Of a stretch of DNA of 64,000 nt, positions 1-9,900 are shown piece after piece; position 1 is the first letter of the stretch, and the number at the start of each line of letters is the position of its first letter. This stretch comes from Flavobacterium tegetincola DSM 22377 (GTDB lineage Bacteria > Bacteroidota > Bacteroidia > Flavobacteriales > Flavobacteriaceae): the NCBI RefSeq assembly GCF_000425485.1, contig NZ_AUDN01000008.1:62001-126000 (forward strand). Direction: 5' to 3'. Both the position numbers and the translations under genes were made by a program. Below the pieces are notes generated by a model. That model had not been told where the DNA came from. It worked only from the letters and a program-made list of their open reading frames with translations, and did no database searches.

Positions 1-442
1 CGAATTTTAAGATGAACTTGTTTATAATTTTATAGCTGTAATAAACATTATAATTTTTTTTACCTAAAAATTTATATACGAAACTAAATAGTTTTACTAA
101 TCCACCAATGTTATACACTTTTACTCCATTTACCCAATCGATGATGGTATCTCGTCCACGATTAATATAAATAAGATTCGAAAGGTGTAACGGCTCTACT
201 ATCCGATCCCGGTAAACGCCATCAACCTTAAGACATATTCCTTCACCAGTATAAACAAAATTGAATTTTTTTGACCGGTTAAAGACCAGTCTTGTAATTA
301 GTAGAAAAAGGTCTTTAAATGAGGTAACGATCTTATAAATATTTGAATATTGTGGACTAGTGTCAGTTATGACATAATTTGATGCTTGAGCATTTTTTAG
401 TTCATCTTGAACCTTTTTAATAAATTCTCTTTCAAAATCCAT
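1..442 (-). CDS. Unknown protein of the polysaccharide locus, C-terminus cut by window edge
   Basis: An open frame runs from an ATG at 442 to the window edge without a stop, giving about 147 N-terminal residues beginning MDFEREFIKKVQDE. It is rich in Ile, Lys, Asn and Tyr. I recognise no domain and see no signal peptide or clear membrane segment. It lies 60 bp downstream of a glycosyltransferase on the same strand and is last in sight of the wzm-wzt-glycosyltransferase series, so a role in surface polysaccharide synthesis is likely only by position. The in-frame codon before the ATG is TTG, with a stop six codons upstream of the ATG, so the start is well bounded. Confidence 0.6.
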   Translation of the reverse strand, partial: MDFEREFIKKVQDELKNAQASNYVITDTSPQYSNIYKIVTSFKDLFLLITRLVFNRSKKFNFVYTGEGICLKVDGVYRDRIVEPLHLSNLIYINRGRDTIIDWVNGVKVYNIGGLVKLFSFVYKFLGKKNYNVYYSYKIINKFILKF

Positions 443-502
443 CAATCTATTGCTATTTTAAACTTTTATCTTGTCCTGATTTAATACCATTTACCGGATG
501 TT

Positions 503-1450
503 TTAAAAAACACTTTTATACTTAGCTTTCAAGTAGCTGAGCAATACTTTAATTGCTTTTCTTTTATGAAAGTGCCTGAACAAATTAAAAGGGGTGAATA
601 AATAATCAATGTTTTCTTTAAATATGAGTTGTAAAAGTGCCTTGTCATTACCTGCTACTTGTATAAATTTAGCATATTTTCCTAACTTCCTTTTCTCAAT
701 TATGCTTTCAAGCGCGTCGTTTTTCTTATATATTTCTTCAACATATTTCTGACTGATGATCATCGCGTTTAAAGCGTTAAAATTACTTTTATTATAACTT
801 GCCGATGCATTATTATCAAAATAAAAATAAACTACTTTATCTATATTAATTATCTTTTTACAATTTTGCAAAAGCTGAAAAAAAAGAAATTCATCCGATG
901 ATTTTGAAAAATCTTTATGTGTTATTATTGGATAGTTAAACAGTTCACTTTTATAAATTTTGTTCCAAAGATAGTGCGGTGTTTCGGACGTCAAGGTAGA
1001 CTTAGCTACGCTCCATTTATCATTACCATAATTCAATTGATTTTTAAATACGTTTCCTGTCTGTCCGTTAGGGTAAACTCGTTGAAAATTACCTAAACAT
1101 ATATCCGCATTAGGGTCAATAATCATTGCTGAATATAATAAATTTAAGGAATCTTCCGGCAGAAAATCATCCGGATCACAAAAAGTTAAGTAAGTTCCAC
1201 AAGCATTGGAGTAACCGACCATTCTTGACCAAGCAGCTCCTGAATTTTCTTGATTATCAATAATTGTAATTCGAATGTCCTTTTCGGCATAACTTTCGGC
1301 AATATTTCGAGATTGATCAGGACTGGCATCATTTACCACTATTATTTCAAAATCCTGAAAAGTCTGATTTAAGATAGAATCCAAACATCTAGAAATATAT
1401 TTCTCTACATTATAGACTGGTATTATTATGGAAACTGAAGGATTATTCAT
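503..1450 (-). CDS. Family 2 glycosyltransferase
   Basis: Predicted cytoplasmic GT-A fold enzyme that transfers a sugar from a nucleotide-sugar during surface glycan assembly. The N-terminus has the classic GT2 opening (SIIIPVYN near residues 7-14), the nucleotide-binding VNDAS at 39-43 and the metal-binding DPDD at 92-95. At 315 residues it is of normal GT2 length, and the C-terminal third is basic and variable. Its ATG overlaps the stop of the upstream glycosyltransferase gene by one base, which indicates translational coupling in one operon. Donor and acceptor cannot be read from the sequence. Confidence 0.9.
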   Translation of the reverse strand: MNNPSVSIIIPVYNVEKYISRCLDSILNQTFQDFEIIVVNDASPDQSRNIAESYAEKDIRITIIDNQENSGAAWSRMVGYSNACGTYLTFCDPDDFLPEDSLNLLYSAMIIDPNADICLGNFQRVYPNGQTGNVFKNQLNYGNDKWSVAKSTLTSETPHYLWNKIYKSELFNYPIITHKDFSKSSDEFLFFQLLQNCKKIINIDKVVYFYFDNNASASYNKSNFNALNAMIISQKYVEEIYKKNDALESIIEKRKLGKYAKFIQVAGNDKALLQLIFKENIDYLFTPFNLFRHFHKRKAIKVLLSYLKAKYKSVF

Positions 1451-2373
1451 TACTTTACAAATGTAGGGTTTGCAATTTTACTTATAATTTTATTTTGTTC
1501 AATTTGCTTTCTATTTAAATCATTTAATATTTTAATTTTTTTCAGAATCTCTTTTGATAGTTTTAAGTTCAATACTAAACAGGATTTGAAAGCTATTTTG
1601 TACAACTTTCTATATTCCAAATTGAATGAGTAATTTATTATTGGATTCGATACTTTAAGAATAAGTCCTCTTTTATAAGTTATCAATTGATTGTCAAAAT
1701 AAATATTACTGCTACGTTCCTCTCTATCATGATAAATTATGGCGGTTGGTAAAACTCCTAATTTAAGTTTATGAAAATATAATCTATGAATGTAATTATC
1801 ATCTTCACCATAATGAAAAAACGATGGATTAAATCCTCCTACCTTTTCCATACAACCTTTAGATAATAACCAACTTGCGGCGTTAACAAAGCTAACTTCA
1901 TAAAGCTCTTTTTTTAGCCTACTAGTAAGAATATCTGAAAATAAGTCTTGACACTTAGAAGGTATGATATAATTTGAAAATTTATAGTCTAATGCTTTTC
2001 CTTCACCATTTAGATGTATTGGACTTACAATTCCAAATTGCGGTTCTTTTTGATGAGCTTCAATTAGAAGTGCAATTGTATTAGACTCTATCCAAGCATC
2101 TTGGTTAAGTAAAAAAAAATAATCTGCATTGATAGTAATCCCATATTCAAATCCTTGATTATTTGCAGCACCGAAACCTTTATTTTCACTGTTTTCGATT
2201 AATTTTACAAACGGGTATTTTTCTTTAATTACAGTACATGTTTCATCTGAAGAAGCATTATCAACAACGACAATATCTGTGTGCATTTCAGAAGAAAGTA
2301 ATGAATCAAGACATTTGTAAAGCCAATCATTTCTAAGTGCATTATACGTTACTATGATAGAAACAATTTTCAT
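1450..2373 (-). CDS. Family 2 glycosyltransferase, rhamnosyltransferase (WbbL)-like
   Basis: GT2 enzyme of the subgroup often annotated as rhamnosyltransferase. Visible marks are SIIVTYN at 5-11, DNASSD at 38-43, the GFGAANN block at 66-72, LNQDAW at 89-94 in the DxD position, and the acceptor-side block NAASWLL...GGFNPSFFHYGEDDN ending near 193, with the likely catalytic Glu-Asp at 190-191. It overlaps the upstream gene by four bases (ATGA) and the downstream gene by one, so the three glycosyltransferases are tightly coupled. Rhamnose as the donor is inferred from subgroup resemblance only. Confidence 0.88.
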   Translation of the reverse strand: MKIVSIIVTYNALRNDWLYKCLDSLLSSEMHTDIVVVDNASSDETCTVIKEKYPFVKLIENSENKGFGAANNQGFEYGITINADYFFLLNQDAWIESNTIALLIEAHQKEPQFGIVSPIHLNGEGKALDYKFSNYIIPSKCQDLFSDILTSRLKKELYEVSFVNAASWLLSKGCMEKVGGFNPSFFHYGEDDNYIHRLYFHKLKLGVLPTAIIYHDREERSSNIYFDNQLITYKRGLILKVSNPIINYSFNLEYRKLYKIAFKSCLVLNLKLSKEILKKIKILNDLNRKQIEQNKIISKIANPTFVK

Positions 2374-3278
2374 GATTTTAATCTTTTGATAATTTTTTTC
2401 AAAAATTTGTGACCTTTAAATTTTAAAATATGAAATATTGAAAACTCTGACTTTAACTTTCGTTGTAAATCAGAATGTAGTAATGTATAGTAATCTTCAT
2501 ACAGCATTTTTCGCATTAAATAATAATCATCTATTTTTCTACTTCGATTATTGTTCGTTTCTTGTTCACTATGAAGTCTAAATTTAACTAAAGGTTCTTT
2601 TATAATTATTATATCTTTTATTTTCAAAATACGATACCAATATTCATAATCTAAAGATTGCTTGAGCTTTGTACTAAACCACCCTACTTCTTCTATTATG
2701 TTTTTTCTGAACATTACTACTGAAGGCTCTCCAATTAAATTTAAATGAGATTTAAAAAAATAATCCGTTTTAAATAATTCTTTATTTATGTAAAAATAAT
2801 CATCTTTCGCACTAGATGGAATATTTTTTTGTAAATCTGAAAACTTTAAAATCCAGTCCTCTAAATCGTTAGATTTAAAACTTTCTTGAATTATAAACTC
2901 CCTTTTAGAAGCGACTAATCCCAAATTTGGATTTTTTTTGAAAATTTCTACCATTTTTTCAATACAAGTTGGCTCTAAAACATCATCTTGAAATAGAAAT
3001 TTAATAAATTCACCATTTGCTTTTTCAATTGTATTATTCCAATTTGCACCAATTCCTGAGGGTTCATGATGATAAATTAAAACAGGGAAATTTATAGTTT
3101 TTTTAAATTCATTGATAATTGCTAATGAGGCATCCCGTGAGGCATCATCACTAATAATCAATTCGATTCTAGAATACGTTTGCAGAGCTATACTGTTTAA
3201 AGCTTCTTGTAAGAACTTCGCACCATTATAAATTGGTAAACAAATAGAAACTAAAGGTTCTGTTACTTCCATCCTCAT
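2370..3278 (-). CDS. Family 2 glycosyltransferase
   Basis: GT-A fold glycosyltransferase of 302 residues. SICLPIYN at 11-18 starts the nucleotide-binding half, SDDAS at 43-47 and FQDDV at 96-100 supply the metal and nucleotide contacts, and a basic Lys-rich tail closes the protein. Translation may begin at Met1 or Met3 (MRMEV), since both lie in the same short leader. About 200 bp of very AT-rich DNA separates it from the upstream glycosyltransferase at 3479-4195, and I see no promoter or terminator there, so co-transcription is likely. The sugar specificity is unknown. Confidence 0.88.
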   Translation of the reverse strand: MRMEVTEPLVSICLPIYNGAKFLQEALNSIALQTYSRIELIISDDASRDASLAIINEFKKTINFPVLIYHHEPSGIGANWNNTIEKANGEFIKFLFQDDVLEPTCIEKMVEIFKKNPNLGLVASKREFIIQESFKSNDLEDWILKFSDLQKNIPSSAKDDYFYINKELFKTDYFFKSHLNLIGEPSVVMFRKNIIEEVGWFSTKLKQSLDYEYWYRILKIKDIIIIKEPLVKFRLHSEQETNNNRSRKIDDYYLMRKMLYEDYYTLLHSDLQRKLKSEFSIFHILKFKGHKFLKKIIKRLKS

Positions 3279-3478
3279 TTTTTAATTCTCTTAAAAACTA
3301 TTGTAATTTTCTTCTAATTCTATTAATAAAATTCTTTAATTTATAAATAAATACAGTATTCTTTTTTCCCATAAAATTGGTCAAAACACTTTTTCGCAGG
3401 AGTTAAAATATATAACATTATACTTAGGAATTAGTAGGAAAACTTTTGCTTTCAGATTATAATTATAGAACCTTAAAC

Positions 3479-4195
3479 CTATTTTTTAATAAAAAGTTTA
3501 ATTTTCCGTTTTAATTTCTTTAAGCCTCTTACAAAAAAATTGGGTTGTTTTTTATTTATCAAATAATTATTAAAATTACTCTTGTGTCTCCTATAAAATA
3601 GTAGGCCTTCATCAATATGACTCACGGTAGCTCCTGCCTTAATCATACTATTCCAAAGAACTAAGTCTTCTTCTGACTTTTCTGAATTTTTATTAGCATG
3701 ATAACCCAACTTTTTGGCCATTGACACGTCATAAACCATCGACCCATGATGTTTCATGAATCTACTCCAATAAAAATCACCTCTGCAATCTGTCAATTCA
3801 TCCGGATGACGCTTTAATACATCATGTTTTAGTTCCCCTGTAACAATAATATCATACGTTACTATATCAGTGTCTTTTTGCAAAAAAAGCTCAATTGAAT
3901 CAGATCTTAACCAATTATCAGCTCCCAAAAACAAACATTTTTGCGTATTTACCCTTGAAAGCATATCACTAAAATTAGCTACTGTCCCCAAATTTTTTTT
4001 TCTAAACACATAATCAATGTTAGGGTATAGCTCGGGCAAAAAATCACAGTCACCGACACCATCGTCTACAAACAATATTTTATCCGGAATTACACTTTGC
4101 CCAAGAACACTTTCTATACAATGAGCTGCTAAATGACCATATTTATAAGAAGCTATTACAACCGTAATAGTTTTTTTTTTTTCAATTCCACTCAT
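3479..4195 (-). CDS. Short family 2 glycosyltransferase
   Basis: A 238-residue GT2 protein. TVVIASYKYG at 11-20, VDDG at 43-46 and LGADNW at 90-95 mark the GT-A fold. The last replaces the usual DxD by A-D-N, a variant also found in active GT2 enzymes. The C-terminus ends in a strongly basic Lys-rich stretch that could touch the membrane surface. Its start overlaps the 3' end of the wzt-like gene by 14 bp, so it is coupled to the exporter and probably adds a residue to the exported glycan. It shares the very low GC content of the neighbouring glycosyltransferases. Confidence 0.85.
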   Translation of the reverse strand: MSGIEKKKTITVVIASYKYGHLAAHCIESVLGQSVIPDKILFVDDGVGDCDFLPELYPNIDYVFRKKNLGTVANFSDMLSRVNTQKCLFLGADNWLRSDSIELFLQKDTDIVTYDIIVTGELKHDVLKRHPDELTDCRGDFYWSRFMKHHGSMVYDVSMAKKLGYHANKNSEKSEEDLVLWNSMIKAGATVSHIDEGLLFYRRHKSNFNNYLINKKQPNFFVRGLKKLKRKIKLFIKK

Positions 4196-5423
4196 AATCT
4201 ACTAAAAATTTAGACGGTATTTTTTCTAACAAACTACCTGTCTTATAAAAATCTCCATTTAAAACGGTAAATTTCAAACACTTTGAAAGGTGTTCTAACT
4301 TTTTATCATTACTAAACAATAAAATATTAACGTAGTATTCTCCTTCAACCAATGGATTTTTCTCTATGATACATCTATGTAGCTTTTTGTTAAAGAGAGA
4401 TTTATTTTGTGAATACTCGCTAGAAAGGTGGATGATTTTTTCTTCATCCCTTGAATAAACACCAATATGTAAATTTAAATTCTCCTGTTTTGAATTATCA
4501 ATTTCAAATTCGAAAATCAAACTCGAACCAGATTGTAGCGTTGTAGAATTATTATCTGACAACAACTTTATTGACTTTATAAAATTAGTATCATTGTAAT
4601 ATTCCGTTTGATTGTAAACATCAGTTGACATATTTAGATAATAATCAATACAGTTATCAATATAACTATTCATCGCAACCTTCCCATTCTCCAAAACAAT
4701 TCCTCTTGTACACAAACTCTTCACCGCCGCCATATTATGACTCACAAACAAAACCGTTCTTCCTCCTTCTCGAGAAATATCTTGCATTTTTCCGATGGCT
4801 TTTTTCTGAAATTCAGCATCGCCAACGGCTAGAACCTCATCCACCACTAGAATTTCTGGTTCTAAAAAGGCGGCTACTGCAAAAGCCAATCGAACGGTCA
4901 TTCCGCTGCTGTACCGTTTTGTAGGCGTGTCAATATAACGTTCGCAGCCGCTAAACTCAATGATTTCTGTCAGTTTGGAAGTGATTTCTTTTTTGGTCAT
5001 TCCTAAAATTGCACCATTGAGGTATACATTTTCTCTGCCGGTTAATTCTGGATTAAAGCCTGTTCCTACTTCTAACAAGGAAGCTATTCTACCTTTATAT
5101 TTAATCGTTCCTGAGGTTGGTGTGGTTACTTTTGAGAGGATTTTCAAAAGCGTCGATTTTCCTGCTCCGTTTTTTCCAATGATGCCTAAAACTTCTCCCG
5201 ATTTCACTTCAAAATTAATATCTTTCAAGGCCCAAACATAGTCACTTGTTCCTTTAGAACTTCGGTCGTTGGTATCGCCTACTTTTAAATAGGGATCTTC
5301 TTTTCCGCGTACGGCATGCCACCAGCGATTCAAGTCGTGACTCAACGTACCCGTTCCTACTGTACCTAAACGGTATTGTTTGGAAATATTTTCGGCTTTT
5401 AAGATAATGGTAGTCGAACTCAT
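4182..5423 (-). CDS. wzt: ABC transporter ATPase for polysaccharide export (Wzt type)
   Basis: ATP-hydrolysing subunit of an ABC-2 exporter that moves lipid-linked O-antigen-like polysaccharide across the inner membrane. Visible marks are Walker A GKNGAGKST at 83-91, the ABC signature YSSGM at 171-175, Walker B ILVVDE at 191-196 and the H-loop SHN around 229. Residues from about 255 to 413 form a C-terminal extension like the carbohydrate-binding domain of Wzt proteins that recognise the finished chain end. The permease gene lies directly upstream. The part encoding the ATPase has about 42% GC in sampled 60-bp blocks, while the C-terminal part has 22-27%, with the break near 4670. This suggests a mosaic gene whose specificity domain was exchanged. 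Confidence 0.95.
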   Translation of the reverse strand: MSSTTIILKAENISKQYRLGTVGTGTLSHDLNRWWHAVRGKEDPYLKVGDTNDRSSKGTSDYVWALKDINFEVKSGEVLGIIGKNGAGKSTLLKILSKVTTPTSGTIKYKGRIASLLEVGTGFNPELTGRENVYLNGAILGMTKKEITSKLTEIIEFSGCERYIDTPTKRYSSGMTVRLAFAVAAFLEPEILVVDEVLAVGDAEFQKKAIGKMQDISREGGRTVLFVSHNMAAVKSLCTRGIVLENGKVAMNSYIDNCIDYYLNMSTDVYNQTEYYNDTNFIKSIKLLSDNNSTTLQSGSSLIFEFEIDNSKQENLNLHIGVYSRDEEKIIHLSSEYSQNKSLFNKKLHRCIIEKNPLVEGEYYVNILLFSNDKKLEHLSKCLKFTVLNGDFYKTGSLLEKIPSKFLVDYEWN

Positions 5424-5554
5424 TTTTTATTTCTAATCGATCGTTTAAGTAAGAGACGGTACTTGGTTTTGCAAAAATGTACTTGCTAAAAGTAAACATA
5501 AATTTATAACAGACAAATTCTGAATTGTATTTTTACGTAAAGTTAATCACAAAT

Positions 5555-6448
5555 TTATACGGTATCTATAAAACTTTTTTCTGTTCTGTGAAAAACCAGC
5601 AATCCGATAAAGAAAATCACTATTGTAACACCAACTGTATAGAATATTCCTTGTATTGAAATAGCACCTTCATGAAGCAACATGTAACGTGCAGTTTCAA
5701 TTACGTATGCCAAAGGATTGTATTCAATTAACCAACCGAAATTGGGCAATTTTTGCTTCAGCAAAGTCATTGGATACATAACTGCAGAAACGTACATCAA
5801 CAATTGTACACTAAAACCGACCAAAAAACTCAAATCGCGGTACTTGGTTACCATCGAAGATATTATCATTCCCAATCCCAATCCGAGAATCCCCATCAAG
5901 GCAACTAAGAATGGAAAAAGTAATACGGAAGAATTAAGCTGCACTTCCATTCCTTTTATTGCATAAAAAATATAAAAAACAATAAAGATTAAAAACTGGA
6001 TGCTGAATTTGACCAGATTTGAAATTACAACTGATAAGGGAACAATAAGTCTAGGGAAATATACTTTTCCGAAGATTGAAGCGTTTTTCTTGAAGGTATC
6101 GGAAGTATCGTTTAAGCAGGATGTGAAATAATTCCACACCATAATCCCGGCTAAATTGAAAAGAAACGGAGGTGTAGTTCCTGTGGAAATTCCAGCAACA
6201 TTGTTGAAAATTATCGTGAAAATTACGGATGTAAAAAGAGGTTGTATTAGGTACCAAAGTGGACCTAAAATAGTTTGTTTATAAACTGTGACAACATCAC
6301 GTTTGACAAACAACATTAATAAATCGCGGTAGCGCCACAATTCTTTGAAATCAATATCCAGAAAAGAATGTTTAGACGCAATAACAGAATCCCATTTTTC
6401 TAGGTTGTGCTCTAAATAAGATTCTTCTGAATCTGGAGAATTAGTCAT
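5555..6448 (-). CDS. wzm: ABC-2 type polysaccharide export permease (Wzm type)
   Basis: Inner-membrane permease of 297 residues with about six hydrophobic segments and a cytoplasmic N-terminus rich in Glu and Ser. The motif LWRYRDLLMLFVKRD near 37-52 followed by YKQTILGPLWY is typical of Wzm/TagG/KpsM-type ABC-2 permeases. It is the first gene of the export operon, and the ATPase follows after 131 bp. A Bacteroidetes-type promoter lies just upstream (6477-6507). The exported substrate is presumably an O-antigen-like or capsule-like chain made by the downstream glycosyltransferases. Confidence 0.93.
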   Translation of the reverse strand: MTNSPDSEESYLEHNLEKWDSVIASKHSFLDIDFKELWRYRDLLMLFVKRDVVTVYKQTILGPLWYLIQPLFTSVIFTIIFNNVAGISTGTTPPFLFNLAGIMVWNYFTSCLNDTSDTFKKNASIFGKVYFPRLIVPLSVVISNLVKFSIQFLIFIVFYIFYAIKGMEVQLNSSVLLFPFLVALMGILGLGLGMIISSMVTKYRDLSFLVGFSVQLLMYVSAVMYPMTLLKQKLPNFGWLIEYNPLAYVIETARYMLLHEGAISIQGIFYTVGVTIVIFFIGLLVFHRTEKSFIDTV

Positions 6449-6476
6449 GTGCTAAAGAATTGATTGTCTCGATGTT

Positions 6477-6507
6477 CAAAATTACATTTTTTTAAATAGT
6501 AGACAAG
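6477..6507 (-). promoter_or_regulatory. Promoter for the wzm-wzt-glycosyltransferase operon
   Basis: Read on the minus strand: CTTG, a 19-bp spacer, then TAATTTTG, which fits the Bacteroidetes consensus (T)TTG-N19-TAnnTTTG. The start site would fall near 6471, giving a leader of about 22 nt before the wzm ATG at 6448. Confidence 0.6.
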
Positions 6508-6894
6508 GGATATTGCACAATTAGCTGCTTTGATTAAGAGAAAAATTGAGAAAATGTGATTGAACATACACTTTGAGTAAATTGTTTTATTTCAATTCGC
6601 TAACAACTTTTTTAATACGATTTCTTCAGTTACTGTAATACAAGCGTCCGTGTTTCTATTAGCAACATGAAATTCATTTCCTTTTACTCTATCATTCTAA
6701 ATAAGTACGTTGATTTGGCTGAGTCTAAAGCTGCTTTAAAACCTACTTATTATTGATAAAATTAGATAAAAATTGAAGATTTGTTCGAAGGTATTTTTGT
6801 CACATAATTACTTGAACTACGGATTTCATACCTTATTAATTAATTTAAGAATGTTGAACGATCTTCTATTGTACTACAGATTTTTTATAAAAAA

Positions 6895-6923
6895 ATCCCG
6901 ATTGCCAAGAAGACAATCGGGAT
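6895..6923 (-). terminator. Intrinsic terminator of the first giant T9SS gene
   Basis: Perfect 10-bp inverted repeat ATCCCGATTG / CAATCGGGAT with a 9-nt loop. On the minus strand it is followed by a run of T (complement of the A run at 6889-6895). It lies about 30 bp past the stop codon at 6955. Confidence 0.9.
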
Positions 6924-6954
6924 TTCATGTAAGCTTATCGCTTTTTAGTATGAA

Positions 6955-9900
6955 TTACTCTTTTATAACTTTTACGCTTTGAACGTTTCCGTTTGCAGTT
7001 AGTTTCAAGATGTAATTTCCAGCTGTCAAATCAGTCATTTCAACGATTACTTTAGAAGCATTAGTTGCTTTATTGTAAACCAATTGTCCTAACATATTGT
7101 ACAATTGAACATTTTGAATTGCATCAGAATATTCTACTGTAAGTTGATTTTGAACAGGATTTGGATAATAACTTAATTTTGTCATTTCAAATCCTGGAGT
7201 TTTCAAATCTACACCTGCAGTTACTGCTAAACGTACTGTACTTTCGCAACCACTAATAGTTTGAGACGCATAGTATGTTATTCCCATCACCAATACGGTC
7301 GAAGCTGGCAAAACAGTTCCGCCAGTTGCAGCAGAATACCAAATAATGTTTTGGCCTACAACTGCAAAGTTAGCTAAGGTTTGACCTGTAGTAAAATCTT
7401 GCGTCGCAACACCTGTTGGTGCCATTACAGCTTCAACAGTTAGAACTGCACTTGCGTTCGAAACACTCCAAAGTCCACCGCCAGTGGCACTGTATCCACC
7501 GTAAACGAATGCTCCAGTAGCCAAGTTAAATCTACTAGCTACATAGTATGTTCCTGCAGCAGATGGACCAAAAGTAGCTTGGTACTCATCATTGTTTCCA
7601 GACTGAACATTGAAAGTTGCTAGAACCCAATTTGCTTCTGACCATGTTGCAGGATCCGTATTAGCTGTATATTTACCAATCCATGCTGTTATTCCTGAAC
7701 CTTGTCCAGGCGCTTCTGTTACGCCTTCTTTGAATACTTGCGCATAAAAAGTTTGCGAATCGCACGTTTTGATGTTTGCTGTTCCTGGAGATTGTAAATT
7801 AGCGTACGAAATAGTACAATCAATAGCTGCAATAGCTGTTGTTGCCGACACGCTACAGTTTGATGGTGTAGTTGCAGTAACTGTGTAATTATTTGCTACT
7901 GCTGTACCTGATTTAAAATAAACTGTTGATGCTACCGTACCCGCTGTGTATGCAACAGTAGCTGCTGCATCCGTAAATAAATTACTTACAGGCGACCATG
8001 TAATTGATGTAGTCTGCTGTGCAACTATTCTCAAATTTGGTCGTGTTGTTGAAGAAGTAACTGCAGCGATGCTATTAGAACAAACGTTTGCTGTATTATC
8101 AGCCGAATAATAAATATTTAAACCTGCTGCAACGATTGAAGATTCTAAAGAAATTGAATTTAAAGATGTACCTCCTCCGTTGTTATTGTTGAAACAAGTT
8201 TCTACTAACAAGTTTGATACACCATCCCAAACAAGAGAAGTTGACAATGGGAAATCTAAGTTTCCTATTCCCGTTGTTGGAGTGTATAATATTGGAGCTA
8301 AAACCACATTATTTGCACCAGTAATTAAGCTAGTTCCTAATGTAGAAGCTGAAACAAATCCAGCATTAATTGTAAAGTCGTTTAGAACTACTGGAGTTCC
8401 TGATAACGCTACAAAACCAATACTGCTGATGGATTGCCCATTTTGTAAACCTAAAGTAGATAATTCTGCAGCGGTATAAAGTGCTTGTGTTTTACTACCT
8501 CCCCAAAATCCTTTAAATGGTGTAGTAGTTGTATTTGCTGTTGTTCCGGTTCCAATTTTACCTGAAACACCAAGTGTACCTCCACTTACTGTTAACGCTT
8601 GTACTTGATCTAAACAAACCGTTCCTGGAGCAGTTACAAATGTAATAGCCGTTGGAATAGGATTCACATTTACCTGTATTGGCGTTGCAATAGCAGAACA
8701 TAAAGCACCTGTAGATTGCGAAGCAGTCAATATGTAAGTCGTGTTGACCGTTGGATTAAAACTCCAACCTAACGTACTGTTTCCTGAGACCCCCGTTGAT
8801 GGTGCCCATACAAAAGTATCGTAGTCTGTAGCAGGTGACGTTAAGTTTACTGCAGCTGAACTTGAACCTTTACAAGTAGTTAGAGAAGTAGCACTTAATG
8901 TTACCTCCGGAGCGCTAGTAACTGTAGCAACTACTTTTACTCTTGGTGAAACACACTGAGATCCAAACTGCCAATTGTACATTCCCATAAAATATAGAGC
9001 ATCAAAACCATTACTTGTAATACTGGCCACTCCAGAAGTATAAGGATACACTGCACCTGTAGTATTTCTAGTAACTCCTGAACTCGGCAATGTTGGGTAC
9101 AATTGATAATTTCCAGGCGTTAAAATAAAATTCAATGGTATGGTTTGAGCTGTAGCACCACCACCTACAGTAGTAGTAAAGTTTACAGTAGTTATAACTG
9201 TCCCCGTTGAAGATCTCAATGCAATTGCAGAATTTTGCCCTGCAACAACTGGAAATATGTCAACTGAACTTAATTGAGTAGCTTGTGCTACAGTGAAATT
9301 GATATCCCAAGCTACAGTTTGCACACCCGTTGTTCCTCCTTGCGCTGTTGGCGAAATTGGACCTAAGGCTTCAAGTCCTCCACTAGTGACAGCTTGAACA
9401 TAATAATCTGTTGTCGTATTAATTGATGGTGTTACAAAAGGTGAACCTGTTGCAATCGCAGTACCACCAACAGCAATTGTATACCATGATAGAGTACTAC
9501 CCGTATTTCCCGTAGCTACTAACGATAGAGAACCTACGCCACAACGTGTAGCTGGAGTTGTACTTGTTACAGCATTTGTAAATGTTATTTGAACTGGTAC
9601 TGATGTAGTTGTAACTGCGCTAGACGAACAAGTTACATCACATGCGTAAAATGTAACGGCAGTTGGCAATACTGAAAGAGAGGCCATAGTTGCTCCAGAA
9701 ATAGGCAAGTAAGTAATGCCATCCGCTGAGGATTTCCATTGATACGTAACGCCTGCTCCATTAGTTAAGTTTTGCAATGTCAAACTAATTGTTTGTCCTG
9801 CGCAAATTGTTGCTGAAGACGAAATAGTATTTCCTGGCGTTGGAGTTCCTGAACATGCATTGGATTGAGCAAAAGATAAAAAGCCAGTATAATTTGAAGC

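Larger units (their letters stand above)
6449..6954. other. 506-bp spacer between wzm and the first giant surface protein
   Basis: It holds the wzm promoter at its left end and the terminator of the giant gene at its right end (6895-6923). Between them (about 6600-6740) the minus strand has short, codon-like stretches in two frames that each end in a stop. They might be an eroded gene, but they are too short to assign. A plus-strand frame at 6773-6982 runs through the terminator and is not credible. Confidence 0.5.

Noticed and set aside
469..493. Rifampicin-resistance substitutions in RpoB (coordinates here are protein residues)
   Set aside because: The pocket residues match the sensitive type; nothing unusual.
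6773..6982. Plus-strand 69-codon frame
   Set aside because: It runs through the terminator hairpin and into the 3' end of the giant gene; no conserved feature.
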